A stretch of 64,000 bases of DNA, from the NCBI GenBank assembly GCA_001304995.1, contig BBZU01000006.1:1-64000 (forward strand). Reading direction: 5' to 3'. Both the position numbers and the translations under genes were made by a program. The notes under the pieces are model-generated. The model saw nothing but the letters and a program-made list of their open reading frames with translations, searched no databases and was not told the DNA's origin. Shown one piece after another: positions 17,257 to 28,036 of this stretch (the first letter of the stretch is position 1; every line of letters starts with the position of its first letter). The DNA is from Clostridia bacterium UC5.1-1D10. GTDB lineage: Bacteria > Bacillota > Clostridia > Lachnospirales > Anaerotignaceae.

Positions 17257-18669
17257 ATGTTTAAAAAATCTATTGTAATCAAGCAATTTTTGTTATACAT
17301 GGCAACCATCAGTTTTTGTGTCATATTGATGGGCGGGATGCTTTCTGTAATCTATACCACCCATTATATGTCGGAAACAAAACAGGAATTGATCGAACAG
17401 GGAGAAAAGATCGCCGGTGCCATCAATAAGGCATATAATACGGGGAATATCAATAATCTGGCATATGAAATGCAGGTGCTGGAGGATTATATGGGAGCGG
17501 GCGTCCTGCTGGTTAACAAAGAAGGCGTCATCGTTCTGGCATCCCCTGGTATGGACAGCAGTCTGCTGGGGCATGTGCTGGCATATGATGAATTGGTGAA
17601 AGGCATTCAGGAGGGGAATGTGGTTTCTCTGGAAACGGGTTCTTCCTCTATTTTCGGCACGCCCATGCTGATTGTGGGTTATCCCCTTTCCGAAGGGCAG
17701 CTTTCCGGCATTTTCATGTGCCGCTCCATGCCAGAGATTAAAGTTTCTTTGAATGAGATGTATCGAGCCGGTGTATTCTGCCTGCTTCTGGCATTTCTGC
17801 TGACAGCGTTAGTGAGTCTGGTGACATCCCGGAAAATGACAGAACCATTGATGGATATGAACCGGGCGGCAAAAGAAATTGCTGGCGGGAATTTTGAAAA
17901 ACGAGTAGAGATCAAAAGTGACGATGAGATGGGACAGCTGGCGGAAAGCTTCAACCATATGGCAGAAAGCTTGGAGAATATTGAAAAGTCCAGACGGGCA
18001 TTCATTGCCAATGTTTCCCATGATCTTCGCTCTCCACTGACCAGCATTCAGGGATTTTTGACAGCTATGCTGGATGGTACCATTCCGCCGGAAAAACAGG
18101 AGCGTTATCTGCGGATCGTGCTGGAAGAAAGCCAGCGGCTCAGCAGACTGGCGGAAGGCATTGTGGATATGAGCCGTGCCCAAGACAGTAAAATTGTGCT
18201 GGAAGAAACGGACTTCGACCTCAATGAGATCATTCGGGAAAATTGTGCGGTGTTGGAACCTCAGATGGAAGAAAAGGGCATGCGCATCGAAGTTTCCTTT
18301 GCAGCCAAAGAAACGATGGTGCATGCGGATCAGGATAAGATTTCCCGTGTGCTTCATAACCTCATGAATAACGCCGTGAAGTTCTCCAAAGAAGGCAGCA
18401 TCATTGAGGTAGAAACCACATTTTCCGGAAAGAATAAAATTCTGATTTCTGTGAAAGACCACGGTGCTGGTATCAGTGAGGAAGATCAGAAATATATCTT
18501 TGATCGGTTCTATAAAGCAGACGCCACCAGAAATGAAGATAAGACCGGTGCTGGTCTGGGGCTTTCCATTGTGCGGGAATTCATCCAGGCCCATGGAGAA
18601 ACTGTGGCAGTGAAAAGTAAGCTGGGAGAGGGAAGTACATTCCTTTTCACACTGAAATTGGCAAAGTAA
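17257..18669 (+). CDS. Sensor histidine kinase
   Basis: The 470-residue protein has a first membrane span near residues 8-30, an extracytoplasmic sensor of about 135 residues, a second span (AGVFCLLLAFLLTALVSLV), a HAMP linker, a HisKA domain with the phosphorylated histidine in NVSHDLRSPLTSIQGF, and a HATPase domain with N box NLMNNAVKFS, DHGAGI and TGAGLGLSIV. The ATG at 17257 follows CGGAGG with 7-base spacing. It is the expected partner of the response regulator at 16008. The sensor domain is not recognised, so the stimulus is unknown. The frame is intact. Confidence 0.9.
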   Translation: MFKKSIVIKQFLLYMATISFCVILMGGMLSVIYTTHYMSETKQELIEQGEKIAGAINKAYNTGNINNLAYEMQVLEDYMGAGVLLVNKEGVIVLASPGMDSSLLGHVLAYDELVKGIQEGNVVSLETGSSSIFGTPMLIVGYPLSEGQLSGIFMCRSMPEIKVSLNEMYRAGVFCLLLAFLLTALVSLVTSRKMTEPLMDMNRAAKEIAGGNFEKRVEIKSDDEMGQLAESFNHMAESLENIEKSRRAFIANVSHDLRSPLTSIQGFLTAMLDGTIPPEKQERYLRIVLEESQRLSRLAEGIVDMSRAQDSKIVLEETDFDLNEIIRENCAVLEPQMEEKGMRIEVSFAAKETMVHADQDKISRVLHNLMNNAVKFSKEGSIIEVETTFSGKNKILISVKDHGAGISEEDQKYIFDRFYKADATRNEDKTGAGLGLSIVREFIQAHGETVAVKSKLGEGSTFLFTLKLAK

Positions 18670-18839
18670 AGAGAATATGCCTGTATTTTCCTATTTTTAG
18701 GGCTAGAAACGGATTTTTTATAAACTGTGAGGAATTTGATCTTTAGAAAAGAAAAAAGTCACAGAAAGGCTTACAAAGGAAATTGCATGGTGTATACAAA
18801 ATTGCTTTGTATTGAACAGAAATAAAAAACAGCCAGAAT

Positions 18840-19016
18840 GAAGCAATTTCTCCTTAAGAAAACATTGTTTTTCTTTTCTTTGATCTCTTAAGGGGAATTG
18901 CAACAGCTGCCTTCAGAAGAAAATAAGTCCAATGAAATCTTGATAAATAAGAAAGCTGAAATCTTTTGCTTTACAAAAGTTTCAGCTTTCTTTGTTTTCT
19001 TATGAAGAAGCCCCTA
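18840..19016 (+). repeat. Nested-hairpin repeat, copy B
   Basis: This copy matches the complement of 8-191 over its whole length. First foldback: GCAATTTCTCCTTAAGA with TCTTAAGGGGAATTGC. Second: CTTCAGAAGAAAA with TTTTCTTATGAAG, enclosing AGAAAGCTGAAAT with GTTTCAGCTTTCT. It lies between the convergent histidine kinase and pyrI genes. Its right end supplies the last codons and stop of pyrI, and on the minus strand the inner hairpin plus TTATTTAT could terminate the pyr operon. Confidence 0.8.
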
Positions 19017-19473
19017 ATGTTCTGGCTGTTTTTCTATGGGATGCCAAGGGCATCTTATTTTTTGCTTCGCTTTCACAGTACAGGCAGCGGTAAACGCCTT
19101 TTTCTCTGTCTGTCAGCTTAAAGATATGGTCGATTTCCTGTTCCACTGTGGTGATACAGCGGGGATTTTTGCAGAAAATGACGTTTGTGATCTGTTCGGG
19201 CAGTTCAGGATGGAATTTCTTCACTTGTTTGCCGTCCTGAATGATGCTGATTGTCATGTCGGGGTCCATGTAGCCCAGTACGCCCAGATCCATGTTCAGC
19301 ACGCTGTCGATCTTGATGATGTCTTTCTTGCCCATTTTTTGGCTGTTTACATTGCGCAGGATGGCAACGGAGCAGTCCAGTTCATCCAGATGCAGGAAAT
19401 GATACAGTTCCATGCCTTTGCCAGCTTTGATATGGTCAATGACAATGCCGTTTTGGATTTCGTCGATATGCAT
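19000..19473 (-). CDS. pyrI: Aspartate carbamoyltransferase regulatory chain
   Basis: The 157-residue protein starts [20 protein letters not shown], the nucleotide-binding allosteric domain. It ends with a zinc domain whose four cysteines are in CKNPRC and CLYC. PyrI binds CTP/ATP and modulates PyrB in a dodecamer. Its ATG overlaps the pyrB stop by one base (TAATG), so the chains are translationally coupled. The last five or so codons and the TAA lie inside repeat copy B, giving a tail (SHRKTARTLGASS) longer than usual for the family; the original stop may have been displaced. Confidence 0.9.
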   Translation of the reverse strand: MHIDEIQNGIVIDHIKAGKGMELYHFLHLDELDCSVAILRNVNSQKMGKKDIIKIDSVLNMDLGVLGYMDPDMTISIIQDGKQVKKFHPELPEQITNVIFCKNPRCITTVEQEIDHIFKLTDREKGVYRCLYCESEAKNKMPLASHRKTARTLGASS

Positions 19474-20389
19474 TACACTTCCACCCCCAGTAATTTCAGA
19501 ATCAGTGCCATACGGATATATTTGCCGTTGTGTGCCTGCTTGAAGTAGCATGCACGGCTGTCGTTATCCACACTGGTGGCGATTTCGTTGACACGGGGCA
19601 GGGGATGCAGGATGCAAAGATCTTCTTTGGCATCTTTCAGCTTGTCCAGTGTCAGGATATAGCTGTCTTTCAGACGAATGTAGTCCGCTTCGTTGAAGAA
19701 ACGTTCCCGCTGTACCCTTGTCATGTACAGGATGTCCAGTTTGGGCATAACTGCTTCCAGATCCTGTGTTTCTTCGTAGGACATGCCTTTTTTCTCCAGT
19801 ACATCGTGAATGATGTAAGAAGGCAGGCTCAGTTCTTCGGGAGAAATCAGCACAAAGTGGATGCCTGTGTAACGAGACAGCGCATGAATCAGGGAATGTA
19901 CGGTACGGCCGAATTTCAGGTCACCGCACAGACCAACGGTCAGGTTATCAAAATGACCTTTTTCTCTGTGGATGGTCAGCAGGTCAGTCAATGTCTGTGT
20001 GGGGTGGTTATGACCGCCGTCACCGGCATTGATGATGGGCACGGGAGAGTGCATGGAAGCAACCATAGGCGCCCCTTCTTTGGGATGACGCATGGCGATG
20101 ATGTCTGCATAGCAGCCTACCACGCGTACAGTATCCGCAACGCTTTCCCCTTTGGATGCAGAGCTGCTGTTTGCTTCGGAAAAGCCCAGCACACTGCCGC
20201 CCAGTTCCAGCATAGCCGCTTCAAAGCTCAGGCGGGTTCTGGTAGAGGGTTCAAAAAGAGGGTAGCCAGTTTTTTTCTGCGGCATGCGTCGCAGTATTTA
20301 TCGGGATTGGCGATGATGTCACAAGCGGTGGCAATCAGTTCGTCAATTTCCTGGATAGTCAGGTCTGTAATATCAATCAGATTTCTCAT
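19473..20389 (-). CDS. pyrB: Aspartate carbamoyltransferase catalytic chain, one frameshift
   Basis: PyrB condenses aspartate and carbamoyl phosphate, the committed step of pyrimidine synthesis. From ATG 20389 the protein begins [19 protein letters not shown]. The A5 run at plus-strand 20253-20257 is one base short; restoring it gives [20 protein letters not shown], the carbamoyl phosphate loop. MRHPKEGA and [11 protein letters not shown] follow, and the end is LLGVEV, about 305 residues. The ATG overlaps the pyrE stop (ATGA) and the stop overlaps pyrI, so the gene is tightly coupled in the operon. A sequence error is the simplest explanation of the break. Confidence 0.9.
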
Positions 20390-21033
20390 TTCACATCAGT
20401 CCTCCAGCTTTCATCACTGGGGTTGTTGCGGAAAGCAATGAGTCTAGCGATGTCAGATTCTTTGATGTAGCCTTCTTCAGCAGCTACTTCAGCAACAGCG
20501 TCGAAGTTGGACAGGCTGACATTTTTCACATTAGCTTCTGCCAGACGATCCAGACCTTTCTGCATGCCGTAAGTGAAGATGCTTACGATACCCAGTACGT
20601 CTGCGCCTGCTTCACGCAGTACGTTTACAACTTCGATGGCGCTGCCTGCTGTGGAGATCAGGTCTTCCACAACAACAACTTTCTGGCCTTTTTCCAGTCT
20701 GCCTTCGATCTGGTTGTGTCTGCCGTGGTCTTTGTGACCGGAACGTACATAACCCATGGGCAGGCCCATCAGGTGACCAACGATAGCAGCGTGAGCGATA
20801 CCTGCTGTGCTTGTGCCCATCAGGACTTCACAGTCAGGGTATTCTGCTTTGATGGTTTCTGCCAGTGCGTTTTCCACGCGAGTACGCACTTCAGGTGCTG
20901 TCAGTGTCAGACGGTTATCGCAGTAAATGGGGCTTTTGATGCCGCTTGCCCATGTGAAAGGTTCTTCGGGACGCAGGAAAACAGCGCCGATGGATAACAG
21001 GTCTTTTGCAATCTGTTTTTTCATATTTGTCAT
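20386..21033 (-). CDS. pyrE: Orotate phosphoribosyltransferase
   Basis: The 215-residue protein joins orotate to PRPP to make OMP. The PRPP-binding loop [19 protein letters not shown] is clear, and [16 protein letters not shown] is the family N-terminal signature. GGAGGCG inside the end of pyrF serves as its ribosome binding site; ATG 21033 and a second ATG three codons later are both possible starts. The stop overlaps pyrB. Confidence 0.95.
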   Translation of the reverse strand: MTNMKKQIAKDLLSIGAVFLRPEEPFTWASGIKSPIYCDNRLTLTAPEVRTRVENALAETIKAEYPDCEVLMGTSTAGIAHAAIVGHLMGLPMGYVRSGHKDHGRHNQIEGRLEKGQKVVVVEDLISTAGSAIEVVNVLREAGADVLGIVSIFTYGMQKGLDRLAEANVKNVSLSNFDAVAEVAAEEGYIKESDIARLIAFRNNPSDESWRTDVK

Positions 21034-21034
21034 A

Positions 21035-21743
21035 TTACTTTTCGCCTCCTAAAAATTCAGAAACACATCTTCTATAAGCAGCGACGGGATCGTCTGCCTG
21101 TGTGATAGGTCTGCCTACAACGATGTAGTCAGAACCGATTTCTCTTGCTTTTGCAGGGGTGGTGATTCTTACCTGATCCCCTTTATCCCCATCGGCAAAA
21201 CGCACGCCGGGGGTTACTGTCAAAAAGTCTTTGCCGCAGACGTCTTTTACTTTGCCTGCTTCCAGAGGGGAGCAAACAACGCCGTCCAGACCTGCGATTT
21301 TTGTGTTTGCCGCATAGTGCATAACAACTTCATCCAGAGGTCTGTCGATGAGCAGATCGTTCTGCATACGTTCTTCACTGGTGGATGTGAGCTGTGTAAC
21401 AGCAATCAGCAGAGGACGTGTGCCATCGGGGCGGGTCAGGCCTTCCAGACCTGCTTCCATCATAGCGATGGTGCCGCCGGCATGTACGTTGCACATGTCA
21501 ACATCCAGACGGGACAGGACTGCCATAGCTTTTTTTTACAGTGTTGGGAATATCGTGCAGCTTCAGATCCAGGAAGATCTTATGGCCTCTTGCCTTGATT
21601 TCTCTTACGATTTCGGGACCTTCCGCATAGAACAGTTCCATACCGATTTTCAGGAAGGGTTTTTCTTCTGTGAAGCGATCCAGGAAGGTGTAGAGTTCTT
21701 CCTTGCTGTTGAAGTCACAAGCGATGATGACATCTCTGTTCAT
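21035..21743 (-). CDS. pyrF: Orotidine 5'-phosphate decarboxylase, one frameshift
   Basis: PyrF makes UMP from OMP. The catalytic [14 protein letters not shown] motif is present at residues 57-70, directly before a break in the T8 run at plus-strand 21530-21537. Removing one base continues into [19 protein letters not shown] and later [16 protein letters not shown] and [10 protein letters not shown], about 235 residues. This is the type 1 decarboxylase. The ATG overlaps the pyrD stop (ATGA). Confidence 0.9.
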
Positions 21744-22654
21744 TTGTGAGCACCTCCAATGATTTCATTCAGATCTTTGATACCATACTGCTCCATGACG
21801 CGGGGCAGGTCTTCGATGATGTTTTTGCATGCGAAGGGGTCTACCAGATTGGCTGCGCCTACCTGTACGGCAGTAGCGCCTGCCAGCATCATTTCGATGA
21901 CATCTTCTGCGGAGGAAACACCGCCCATACCGATGATGGGGATGTTTATGGCTTCCGCTACCTGATATACCATGCGAACAGCCACAGGGAAGATGGCACT
22001 GCCGGAGAAACCGCCCATTTTGTTGGCGATTACAGGGCGTTTTGTTTTCAGATTGATGCGCATGCCCATCATGGTGTTGATGAGGCTGATGCCGTCTGCG
22101 CCTGCTTCTTCACATGCTTTTGCAACAGCCGCAATGTCTGTTACATTGGGGCTCAGTTTGATGTAAACGGGTTTTGTGGTTACTGCCTTTACGGCTCTGG
22201 TTACTTCTGCCGCTGCTTCGGGGCTGGTTCCGAATGCCATGCCGCCATGATGTACATTAGGACAGCTTACATTGACTTCGATGATGCCAACCTGATCTTC
22301 TTTGTCGATGCGTTCGCAGCAGTAAGCGTATTCGTCAACGGAGAAACCGCTGATGTTGGCAATGACAGGTTTATGGAAGCACTTGCGCATTTTGGGCAGT
22401 TCTTCGGAAATAACTTTGTCAATGCCGGGGTTCTGGAGCCCTACGGAATTGATGAGCCCTGCGGTGCATTCCGCAATACGGGGTGTAGGGTTGCCGAAAC
22501 GGGGTTCTCTGGTAGTCCCTTTGAAAGAGAAGGAACCCAGAATGTTGATATCATACAGTTCCGCAAATTCGTAGCCATAGCCGAAAGTACCGCTGGCGGG
22601 AATCACGGGGTTATCCAGCGTAATACCGCTGAGTGTTACTTTTGTGTTTACCAC
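21740..22654 (-). CDS. pyrD: Dihydroorotate dehydrogenase, class 1B catalytic subunit
   Basis: The 304-residue flavoprotein has the active-site cysteine in [15 protein letters not shown], the FMN-binding [20 protein letters not shown] segment and the N-terminal [13 protein letters not shown] motif. Class 1B enzymes use NAD through a PyrK partner, and pyrK lies directly upstream with a 7-base overlap. The start is GTG at 22654, within the pyrK stop, and its ribosome binding site AAAGGAGG lies in the pyrK coding end. Confidence 0.95.
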   Translation of the reverse strand: MVNTKVTLSGITLDNPVIPASGTFGYGYEFAELYDINILGSFSFKGTTREPRFGNPTPRIAECTAGLINSVGLQNPGIDKVISEELPKMRKCFHKPVIANISGFSVDEYAYCCERIDKEDQVGIIEVNVSCPNVHHGGMAFGTSPEAAAEVTRAVKAVTTKPVYIKLSPNVTDIAAVAKACEEAGADGISLINTMMGMRINLKTKRPVIANKMGGFSGSAIFPVAVRMVYQVAEAINIPIIGMGGVSSAEDVIEMMLAGATAVQVGAANLVDPFACKNIIEDLPRVMEQYGIKDLNEIIGGAHK

Positions 22655-23382
22655 TTGATTTCCTCCTTTTCCAGTACAGGGCCGTCTTTGCAGATACGTT
22701 TGTTGCCGTATTTTGTTTCACAGCTGCATCCCATGCATGCGCCGAAGCCGCAGCCCATGCGTTCTTCAAAGCTGAGCTGGCCGCTGGTTTCTGTCACATC
22801 GGAAAGAGCCTTCAGCATGGGTTCGGGGCCGCAGGTGTAGAAATAAGTGTAGTCTTTCAGTGTTTTCACCACATCGGTGACAAAGCCTTTTGTACCCAGA
22901 GAGCCGTCTGCCGTTGCTACATGAACGGGTACGCCCAGGGCACGGAATTCATCTACATAAAAGGCTTCCGCTTTGGTGTTGAAGCCCAGGATCACTTCAG
23001 GCTTTTTGCCTTCTTCCAGCAGATTTTTTGCCAGACGGTACATGGGAGGAACCCCTACGCCGCCGCCGATGAGCAGGGGACGCATACCGCTTTTGCTGGT
23101 GTCATAGCCGTTGCCAAGACCTGCCAGGATGTCCAGCTGTTTGCCGGCTGCCAGTGTGGAAAGGTACTGTGTGCCTTTGCCAACCACTTTGTAAAGGATG
23201 GTCAGGGTTTTTTCGTTGTAGTCACATACAGAAATGGGACGACGCAGGAAAAAACCATCCAGTTTGATATTCACGAACTGACCGGAAGCGGTGATGGCAG
23301 AGGTATCCCCTGCCAAAACCATTTTCAATACTGTGTCGGTCAGATGCTGATTGCTTTTTACAGTAAAGATAGACTGCTTCAC
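22648..23382 (-). CDS. pyrK: Dihydroorotate dehydrogenase electron transfer subunit
   Basis: The 244-residue protein has an FAD-binding RRPISVCDYN motif, an NAD-binding LIGGGVGVPPMYRLA segment and a C-terminal 2Fe-2S cluster site CGFGACMGCSC with a fourth cysteine at ICKDG. It passes electrons from PyrD to NAD. The start is GTG at 23382 after AGGAGGT. It lies 15 bases after carB and overlaps pyrD. Confidence 0.95.
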   Translation of the reverse strand: MKQSIFTVKSNQHLTDTVLKMVLAGDTSAITASGQFVNIKLDGFFLRRPISVCDYNEKTLTILYKVVGKGTQYLSTLAAGKQLDILAGLGNGYDTSKSGMRPLLIGGGVGVPPMYRLAKNLLEEGKKPEVILGFNTKAEAFYVDEFRALGVPVHVATADGSLGTKGFVTDVVKTLKDYTYFYTCGPEPMLKALSDVTETSGQLSFEERMGCGFGACMGCSCETKYGNKRICKDGPVLEKEEIKW

Positions 23383-23397
23383 GACGTACCTCCTAGA

Positions 23398-26300
23398 TTA
23401 TGCGTCGATGGTAGAGATGCAAAGTGTTGTTTCTTCCAGAACATCCAGCAGAACACGAACAGTATCCAGTGCTGTGAACATGGTTACGTTGTTTTCTACG
23501 GCGCACTGACGGATTTCCCAGCCATCGCTGTTCTGCATGTCGTTGATGTCTCTGGTGTTGATTACATAGCTTACATAGCCGTGACGGATGGATTCGATGA
23601 TTTCATCGCTGCCGTCGCTGATTTTCGCTCTTACTCTTGTGCGGATGCCATGTTCTTTCAGGAATTCAGCTGTGCCTTTGGTTGCTTCGATGTTGAAGCC
23701 CAGTTCGTAGAAACGACGGATCAGAGGCAGTGCTTCTTCTTTATCTTTGTCTGCGATGGTAGCAAATACTGTACCATAGTTCAGGATGTTCATGCCAGAA
23801 GCCTGAAGCGCTTTATACAGTGCGCGGTTCAGTTTGTTGTCGTAACCGATTGCTTCCCCTGTGGATTTCATTTCGGGGGACAGGTAAGTGTCCATACCGT
23901 GCAGTTTGGAGAAGGAGAATGCGGGAACTTTTACATACCATCTGTTCTTTTCGTCGGGGTAGATACCGAAGATGCCCTGTTCTTTCAGAGTCTTGCCCAG
24001 GATTACCAGTGTCGCGATGTCTGCCAGAGAGTAACCTGTTGCTTTGGACAGGAAAGGTACAGTTCTGGAGGAACGAGGGTTTACTTCGATTACGTATACA
24101 TCATCGTTCTTGTCCACGATGAACTGGATGTTGAACAGACCGCGGATGCCGATGCCCAGACCCAGTTTCTTGGTGTATTCCAGGATGGTGCCTTTTGCTT
24201 TTGCGGATACGCTGAATGTAGGGTATACGCTGATGGAGTCACCAGAGTGTACGCCGGTTCTTTCTACGTGTTCCATGATACCGGGAACAAATACGTCGTA
24301 ACCGTCGCATACTGCGTCTACTTCCAGTTCTTTGCCCTGGATATATTTGTCAACCAGTACGGGCTGATCTTCGTTGATCTTAACGGCTGTTTTCAGGTAA
24401 GAACGCAGGGATTCTTCGTTCGCAACGATCTGCATTGCACGACCGCCCAGAACGTAGCTGGGGCGAACCAGTACGGGATAGCCGATTTCTTCTGCTGCTT
24501 TTACGCCGTCTTCGATGTTTGTAACTGCCTGGCCCTTAGGCTGAGGAATGTGCAGTTCTTCCATGATCTTTTCGAAGGAATCTCTGTTTTCCGCTCTTTC
24601 AATAGCAGCAACGTCTGTGCCGATGATTTTTACGCCGCGTTCCATCAGAGGCTGTGCCAGGTTAATAGCTGTCTGACCGCCCAGGGAAGCGATAACGCCC
24701 AGAGGCTGTTCCATTTCTACGATGTTCATAACGTCTTCTGTTGTCAGAGGTTCGAAGTACAGCTTGTCGCTGGTTGTGTAGTCTGTGGATACAGTTTCAG
24801 GGTTGTTGTTGATGATGATGGATTCATAACCATACTGTTTGATGGTTGTTACAGCATGTACTGTGGAGTAGTCGAATTCGACACCCTGACCGATACGGAT
24901 AGGGCCGGAACCCAGTACGATGATTTTCTTCTTGTCGCTCAGGCGGGATTCATTGCCTTCTTCGTATGTGGAGTAGAAGTAAGGGATATAGCCGCCGCAG
25001 CCGCTTGTTTCGATCATTTTGTAAACAGGGAACATTTTCTGTTCTTTTCTCAGGTTGAATACTTCAACTTCTTTCCAGTTCCACAGTTTTGCGATGAATT
25101 TATCGGAGAAGCCCATTTTCTTCGCTGTTTTCAGGATTTCAACGTTGCCAACGTTTTCAGCCAGTACTGTTTCGTAGTCAACGATGTTTTTCATTACTTC
25201 CAGGAAGTATTTTGTGATCTTGGTTGCTTCGAAGATGTCATCCAGAGATACACCGTTGCGGATCAGCTGTGCGATGGCATAGATTCTGTCATCGGGGCTC
25301 TTAGCGATGTAGTCCAGCAGTTCTTCGTTGGGTGTGTTGTCAAATTTGTCCATGTACAGGTGGCAAACACCGATTTCCAGAGAGCGGATAGATTTCAGCA
25401 GACATTCTTCGATGGTTCTGCCGATACCCATAACTTCGCCGGTAGCTTTCATCTGTGTGCCCAGTGTGTTTGCTGCTGTTGCGAATTTGTCGAAGGGGAA
25501 ACGAGGCATTTTCGCTACGATATAGTCCAGAGCAGGTTCGAAGTTTGCGTTTGTTTCGGAGATCTTAATTTCGTCCAGTGTCATACCAACAGCGATCTTA
25601 GCTGTTACACGGGCGATGGGGTAACCGCTTGCTTTGGATGCCAGAGCGGAGGAACGAGATACACGAGGGTTAACTTCGATCAGGTAGTACTTGGAGGAGT
25701 TAGGATCCAGTGCGAACTGTACGTTGCAACCACCTTCGATTTTCAGTGCGCGGATGATTTTCAGAGCACTGTCACGCAGCATGTTGAAGTCTGCATCGCT
25801 CAGTGTCAGGATAGGAGCCACAACGATGGAGTCACCTGTGTGTACACCAACGGGGTCGATGTTTTCCATACCGCAGATGGTGATTGCGTGGTCTGTGCCG
25901 TCACGCATAACTTCGAATTCGATTTCTTTGTAGCCTTTTACGCTCTTTTCTACCAGTACCTGGTGTACGGGAGAAAGTTTCAGCGCGTTTTCCATGATTT
26001 CTACCAGTTCGGTTTCGTTGTTTGCAAAACCGCCGCCTGTGCCGCCCAGTGTGAATGCGGGACGCAGTACAACGGGGTAGCCGATTTCTTTTGCAGCGTC
26101 GATAGCTTCTTCAACGGAGTATGTGATGATGGAAGGAATTACGGGTTCGCCGATTTCCTGGCAGAGTTCTTTGAACAGTTCTCTGTCTTCAGCGCGTTCG
26201 ATACTGTCGCAGCTTGTGCCCAGCAGTTCTACCTGGCATTCTCTCAGAACACCTTTCTTTTCCAGCTGCATTGCCAGATTCAGACCTGTCTGACCGCCGA

Positions 26301-26568
26301 TACCGGGAACGATAGCGTCGGGACGTTCATAACGCAGGATTTTTGCAACATATTCCAGTGTCAGGGGTTCCATGTAAACCTTGTCTGCAATGGTTGTGTC
26401 TGTCATGATGGTAGCAGGGTTGGAGTTTACCAGTACTACTTCATAGCCTTCTTCTTTCAGCGCAAGGCAAGCCTGTGTGCCTGCATAGTCAAATTCGGCA
26501 GCCTGTCCGATCACGATGGGGCCGGAGCCGATAATCAGAATTTTTTTGAGGTCAGTTCTCTTTGGCAT
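23398..26568 (-). CDS. carB: Carbamoyl phosphate synthase large subunit
   Basis: The 1056-residue enzyme shows the expected internal duplication: two ATP-grasp halves, with [20 protein letters not shown] near the N terminus and [20 protein letters not shown] near residue 550. It ends in a MGS-like allosteric domain. It makes carbamoyl phosphate from glutamine-derived ammonia, bicarbonate and two ATP. AAGGAGG precedes the ATG. The small glutaminase subunit gene carA, often adjacent, is not in this operon or window. The frame is intact across 3.1 kb. Confidence 0.97.
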   Translation of the reverse strand: MPKRTDLKKILIIGSGPIVIGQAAEFDYAGTQACLALKEEGYEVVLVNSNPATIMTDTTIADKVYMEPLTLEYVAKILRYERPDAIVPGIGGQTGLNLAMQLEKKGVLRECQVELLGTSCDSIERAEDRELFKELCQEIGEPVIPSIITYSVEEAIDAAKEIGYPVVLRPAFTLGGTGGGFANNETELVEIMENALKLSPVHQVLVEKSVKGYKEIEFEVMRDGTDHAITICGMENIDPVGVHTGDSIVVAPILTLSDADFNMLRDSALKIIRALKIEGGCNVQFALDPNSSKYYLIEVNPRVSRSSALASKASGYPIARVTAKIAVGMTLDEIKISETNANFEPALDYIVAKMPRFPFDKFATAANTLGTQMKATGEVMGIGRTIEECLLKSIRSLEIGVCHLYMDKFDNTPNEELLDYIAKSPDDRIYAIAQLIRNGVSLDDIFEATKITKYFLEVMKNIVDYETVLAENVGNVEILKTAKKMGFSDKFIAKLWNWKEVEVFNLRKEQKMFPVYKMIETSGCGGYIPYFYSTYEEGNESRLSDKKKIIVLGSGPIRIGQGVEFDYSTVHAVTTIKQYGYESIIINNNPETVSTDYTTSDKLYFEPLTTEDVMNIVEMEQPLGVIASLGGQTAINLAQPLMERGVKIIGTDVAAIERAENRDSFEKIMEELHIPQPKGQAVTNIEDGVKAAEEIGYPVLVRPSYVLGGRAMQIVANEESLRSYLKTAVKINEDQPVLVDKYIQGKELEVDAVCDGYDVFVPGIMEHVERTGVHSGDSISVYPTFSVSAKAKGTILEYTKKLGLGIGIRGLFNIQFIVDKNDDVYVIEVNPRSSRTVPFLSKATGYSLADIATLVILGKTLKEQGIFGIYPDEKNRWYVKVPAFSFSKLHGMDTYLSPEMKSTGEAIGYDNKLNRALYKALQASGMNILNYGTVFATIADKDKEEALPLIRRFYELGFNIEATKGTAEFLKEHGIRTRVRAKISDGSDEIIESIRHGYVSYVINTRDINDMQNSDGWEIRQCAVENNVTMFTALDTVRVLLDVLEETTLCISTIDA

Positions 26569-26624
26569 ATTGTAATTCCTCCTTAAAAATTATATATATA
26601 AAATTTCCTAGTTACCTGAATTTA

Positions 26625-27913
26625 TTATAATATGGTTGTTTTCCGGCTGTCCAGATTTTCTTCCCATACAGGAATACCTTTGTACATGGTCAGTTTACAT
26701 CTGCCGGATACTTCCCAGCCGGTGAAAGGTGTGCTTTTGCCCATGGAGCAGAACTCCGCAGGGTCAATGGTGTATGTTTCGTTCAGATCGTACACGGTCA
26801 GGTTGGCAGGCATGCCAACAGCAAGAGGTGTGCCGATGCCGAAACGTTTGGACGGATTTGTGTGCATCAGATCAATGAGCATATTTAAGGTAAGAACTCC
26901 TTTTTTCACCAGATTGGTATACAAAATGGGGAAGGCTGTTTCCAGTCCTACAATACCCATCATGCTCTTTGCCAGACCTTTGCTTTTTTCCTCAGCAGAG
27001 TGAGGGGCATGGTCGGTGGCGATCATGTCGATGGTGCCGTCCAGAATGCCTGCGATGAGGGCATCCTGATCCGCCTTGCTGCGCAGAGGGGGATTCATTT
27101 TGAATCTGCCGTCCTCCTGCAAGTCCATATCGGTCAATACCAGATAATGAGGGCCTGTTTCGCAGGAAACGGGAAGCCCTTCCTTTTTCGCCTGACGGAT
27201 GAGCTCAACACCTTCTTTGGTGGAGATGTGGCAGACGTGATAGTCACATCCTGTTTCTCTCACCAGGGCGATGTCACGTTCGATCTGCTTCCATTCACTT
27301 TCGGAGCAGATACCTTTGTGTCCGTGCTGCGCACAATATTCGCCTGCATGAATATAGCCGCCATTGAGCAGTTCGTTGACTTCGCAGTGTGCGGCTACCA
27401 TTTTGTCAAGTTGTTTGATTTTTTTCATAGCCTGGCGCATCATTTCGTCACTTTGTACACCTCGTCCATCATCGGAAAAGGCACAAACATGAGGTGCCAG
27501 TGCATCAAAATCCGCAAGAGCTTCGCCTTTTTCACCATAGGTGATGGCACCATAAGGCAGGACTTCGATCAAAGCGGTTTTTTCGATGGCTTCCAGCTGA
27601 GGTGCCAGTGTTTCGGCACAATCGGGCACTGGATTCAGGTTTGGCATAGCGCAAATGGTGGTGTAACCGCCGTGTGCTGCCGCCTGTGTACCGGTACGGA
27701 TGGTCTCTTTATAAAAAATCCCGGTTCTCTCAGATGTGTATGGACATCAATGAAACCGGGAAAGATAGCGAAACCTTCCAAATCGAAAACAACGCTGCCT
27801 TTTGTGGGTGCGGCGGAAGAAATATCGGTAATGATACCATTGTTGACAAATACGTTGGATTTTACAAATTCGCCCTGCATAAATACGTTTGCATTGGATA
27901 AAATGTAGTTCAA
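26625..27913 (-). CDS. pyrC: Dihydroorotase, one frameshift
   Basis: PyrC closes carbamoyl aspartate to dihydroorotate. The metal site appears as FIDVHTHLREPG, and later motifs GGYIHAGEYC, CHISTKEG and IATDHAPH supply the remaining histidines and the aspartate. The frame breaks in the A6 run at plus-strand 27713-27718; one added base links GFF to YKETIRTG. Corrected length is about 429 residues, matching the class I family. The start is TTG at 27913, after AAAGGAGAG. It is the first gene of the pyr operon. Confidence 0.9.
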
Positions 27914-27974
27914 TGTATTTCTCTCCTTTCTTCTGTCTGCATGGTTGTTATGTATTTCTTTACAAATTGTCAGT

Positions 27975-28003
27975 AGTATATCATAGGGATTTGGCTCTGT
28001 CAA
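27975..28003 (-). promoter_or_regulatory. Promoter of the pyr operon
   Basis: On the minus strand TTGACA (complement of 27998-28003) and TATACT (complement of 27975-27980) are 17 bases apart. The leader to pyrC is only about 55-60 bases, too short for a PyrR-type attenuator, and none is visible. Confidence 0.8.
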
Positions 28004-28036
28004 GCATTTCTTTCCGAGAAAATTCTTCCCCCTTCA

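Noticed and set aside
22633-26586. A 1317-codon open frame antisense to pyrK and carB, and similar very long antisense frames at 14059-16101, 36689-38980, 50854-53568 and 57764-59860
   Set aside because: The opposite strand encodes well-known intact enzymes. The antisense products are rich in Cys, Phe, His and Gln without any recognisable domain or ribosome binding site. They arise from codon bias in highly expressed genes.
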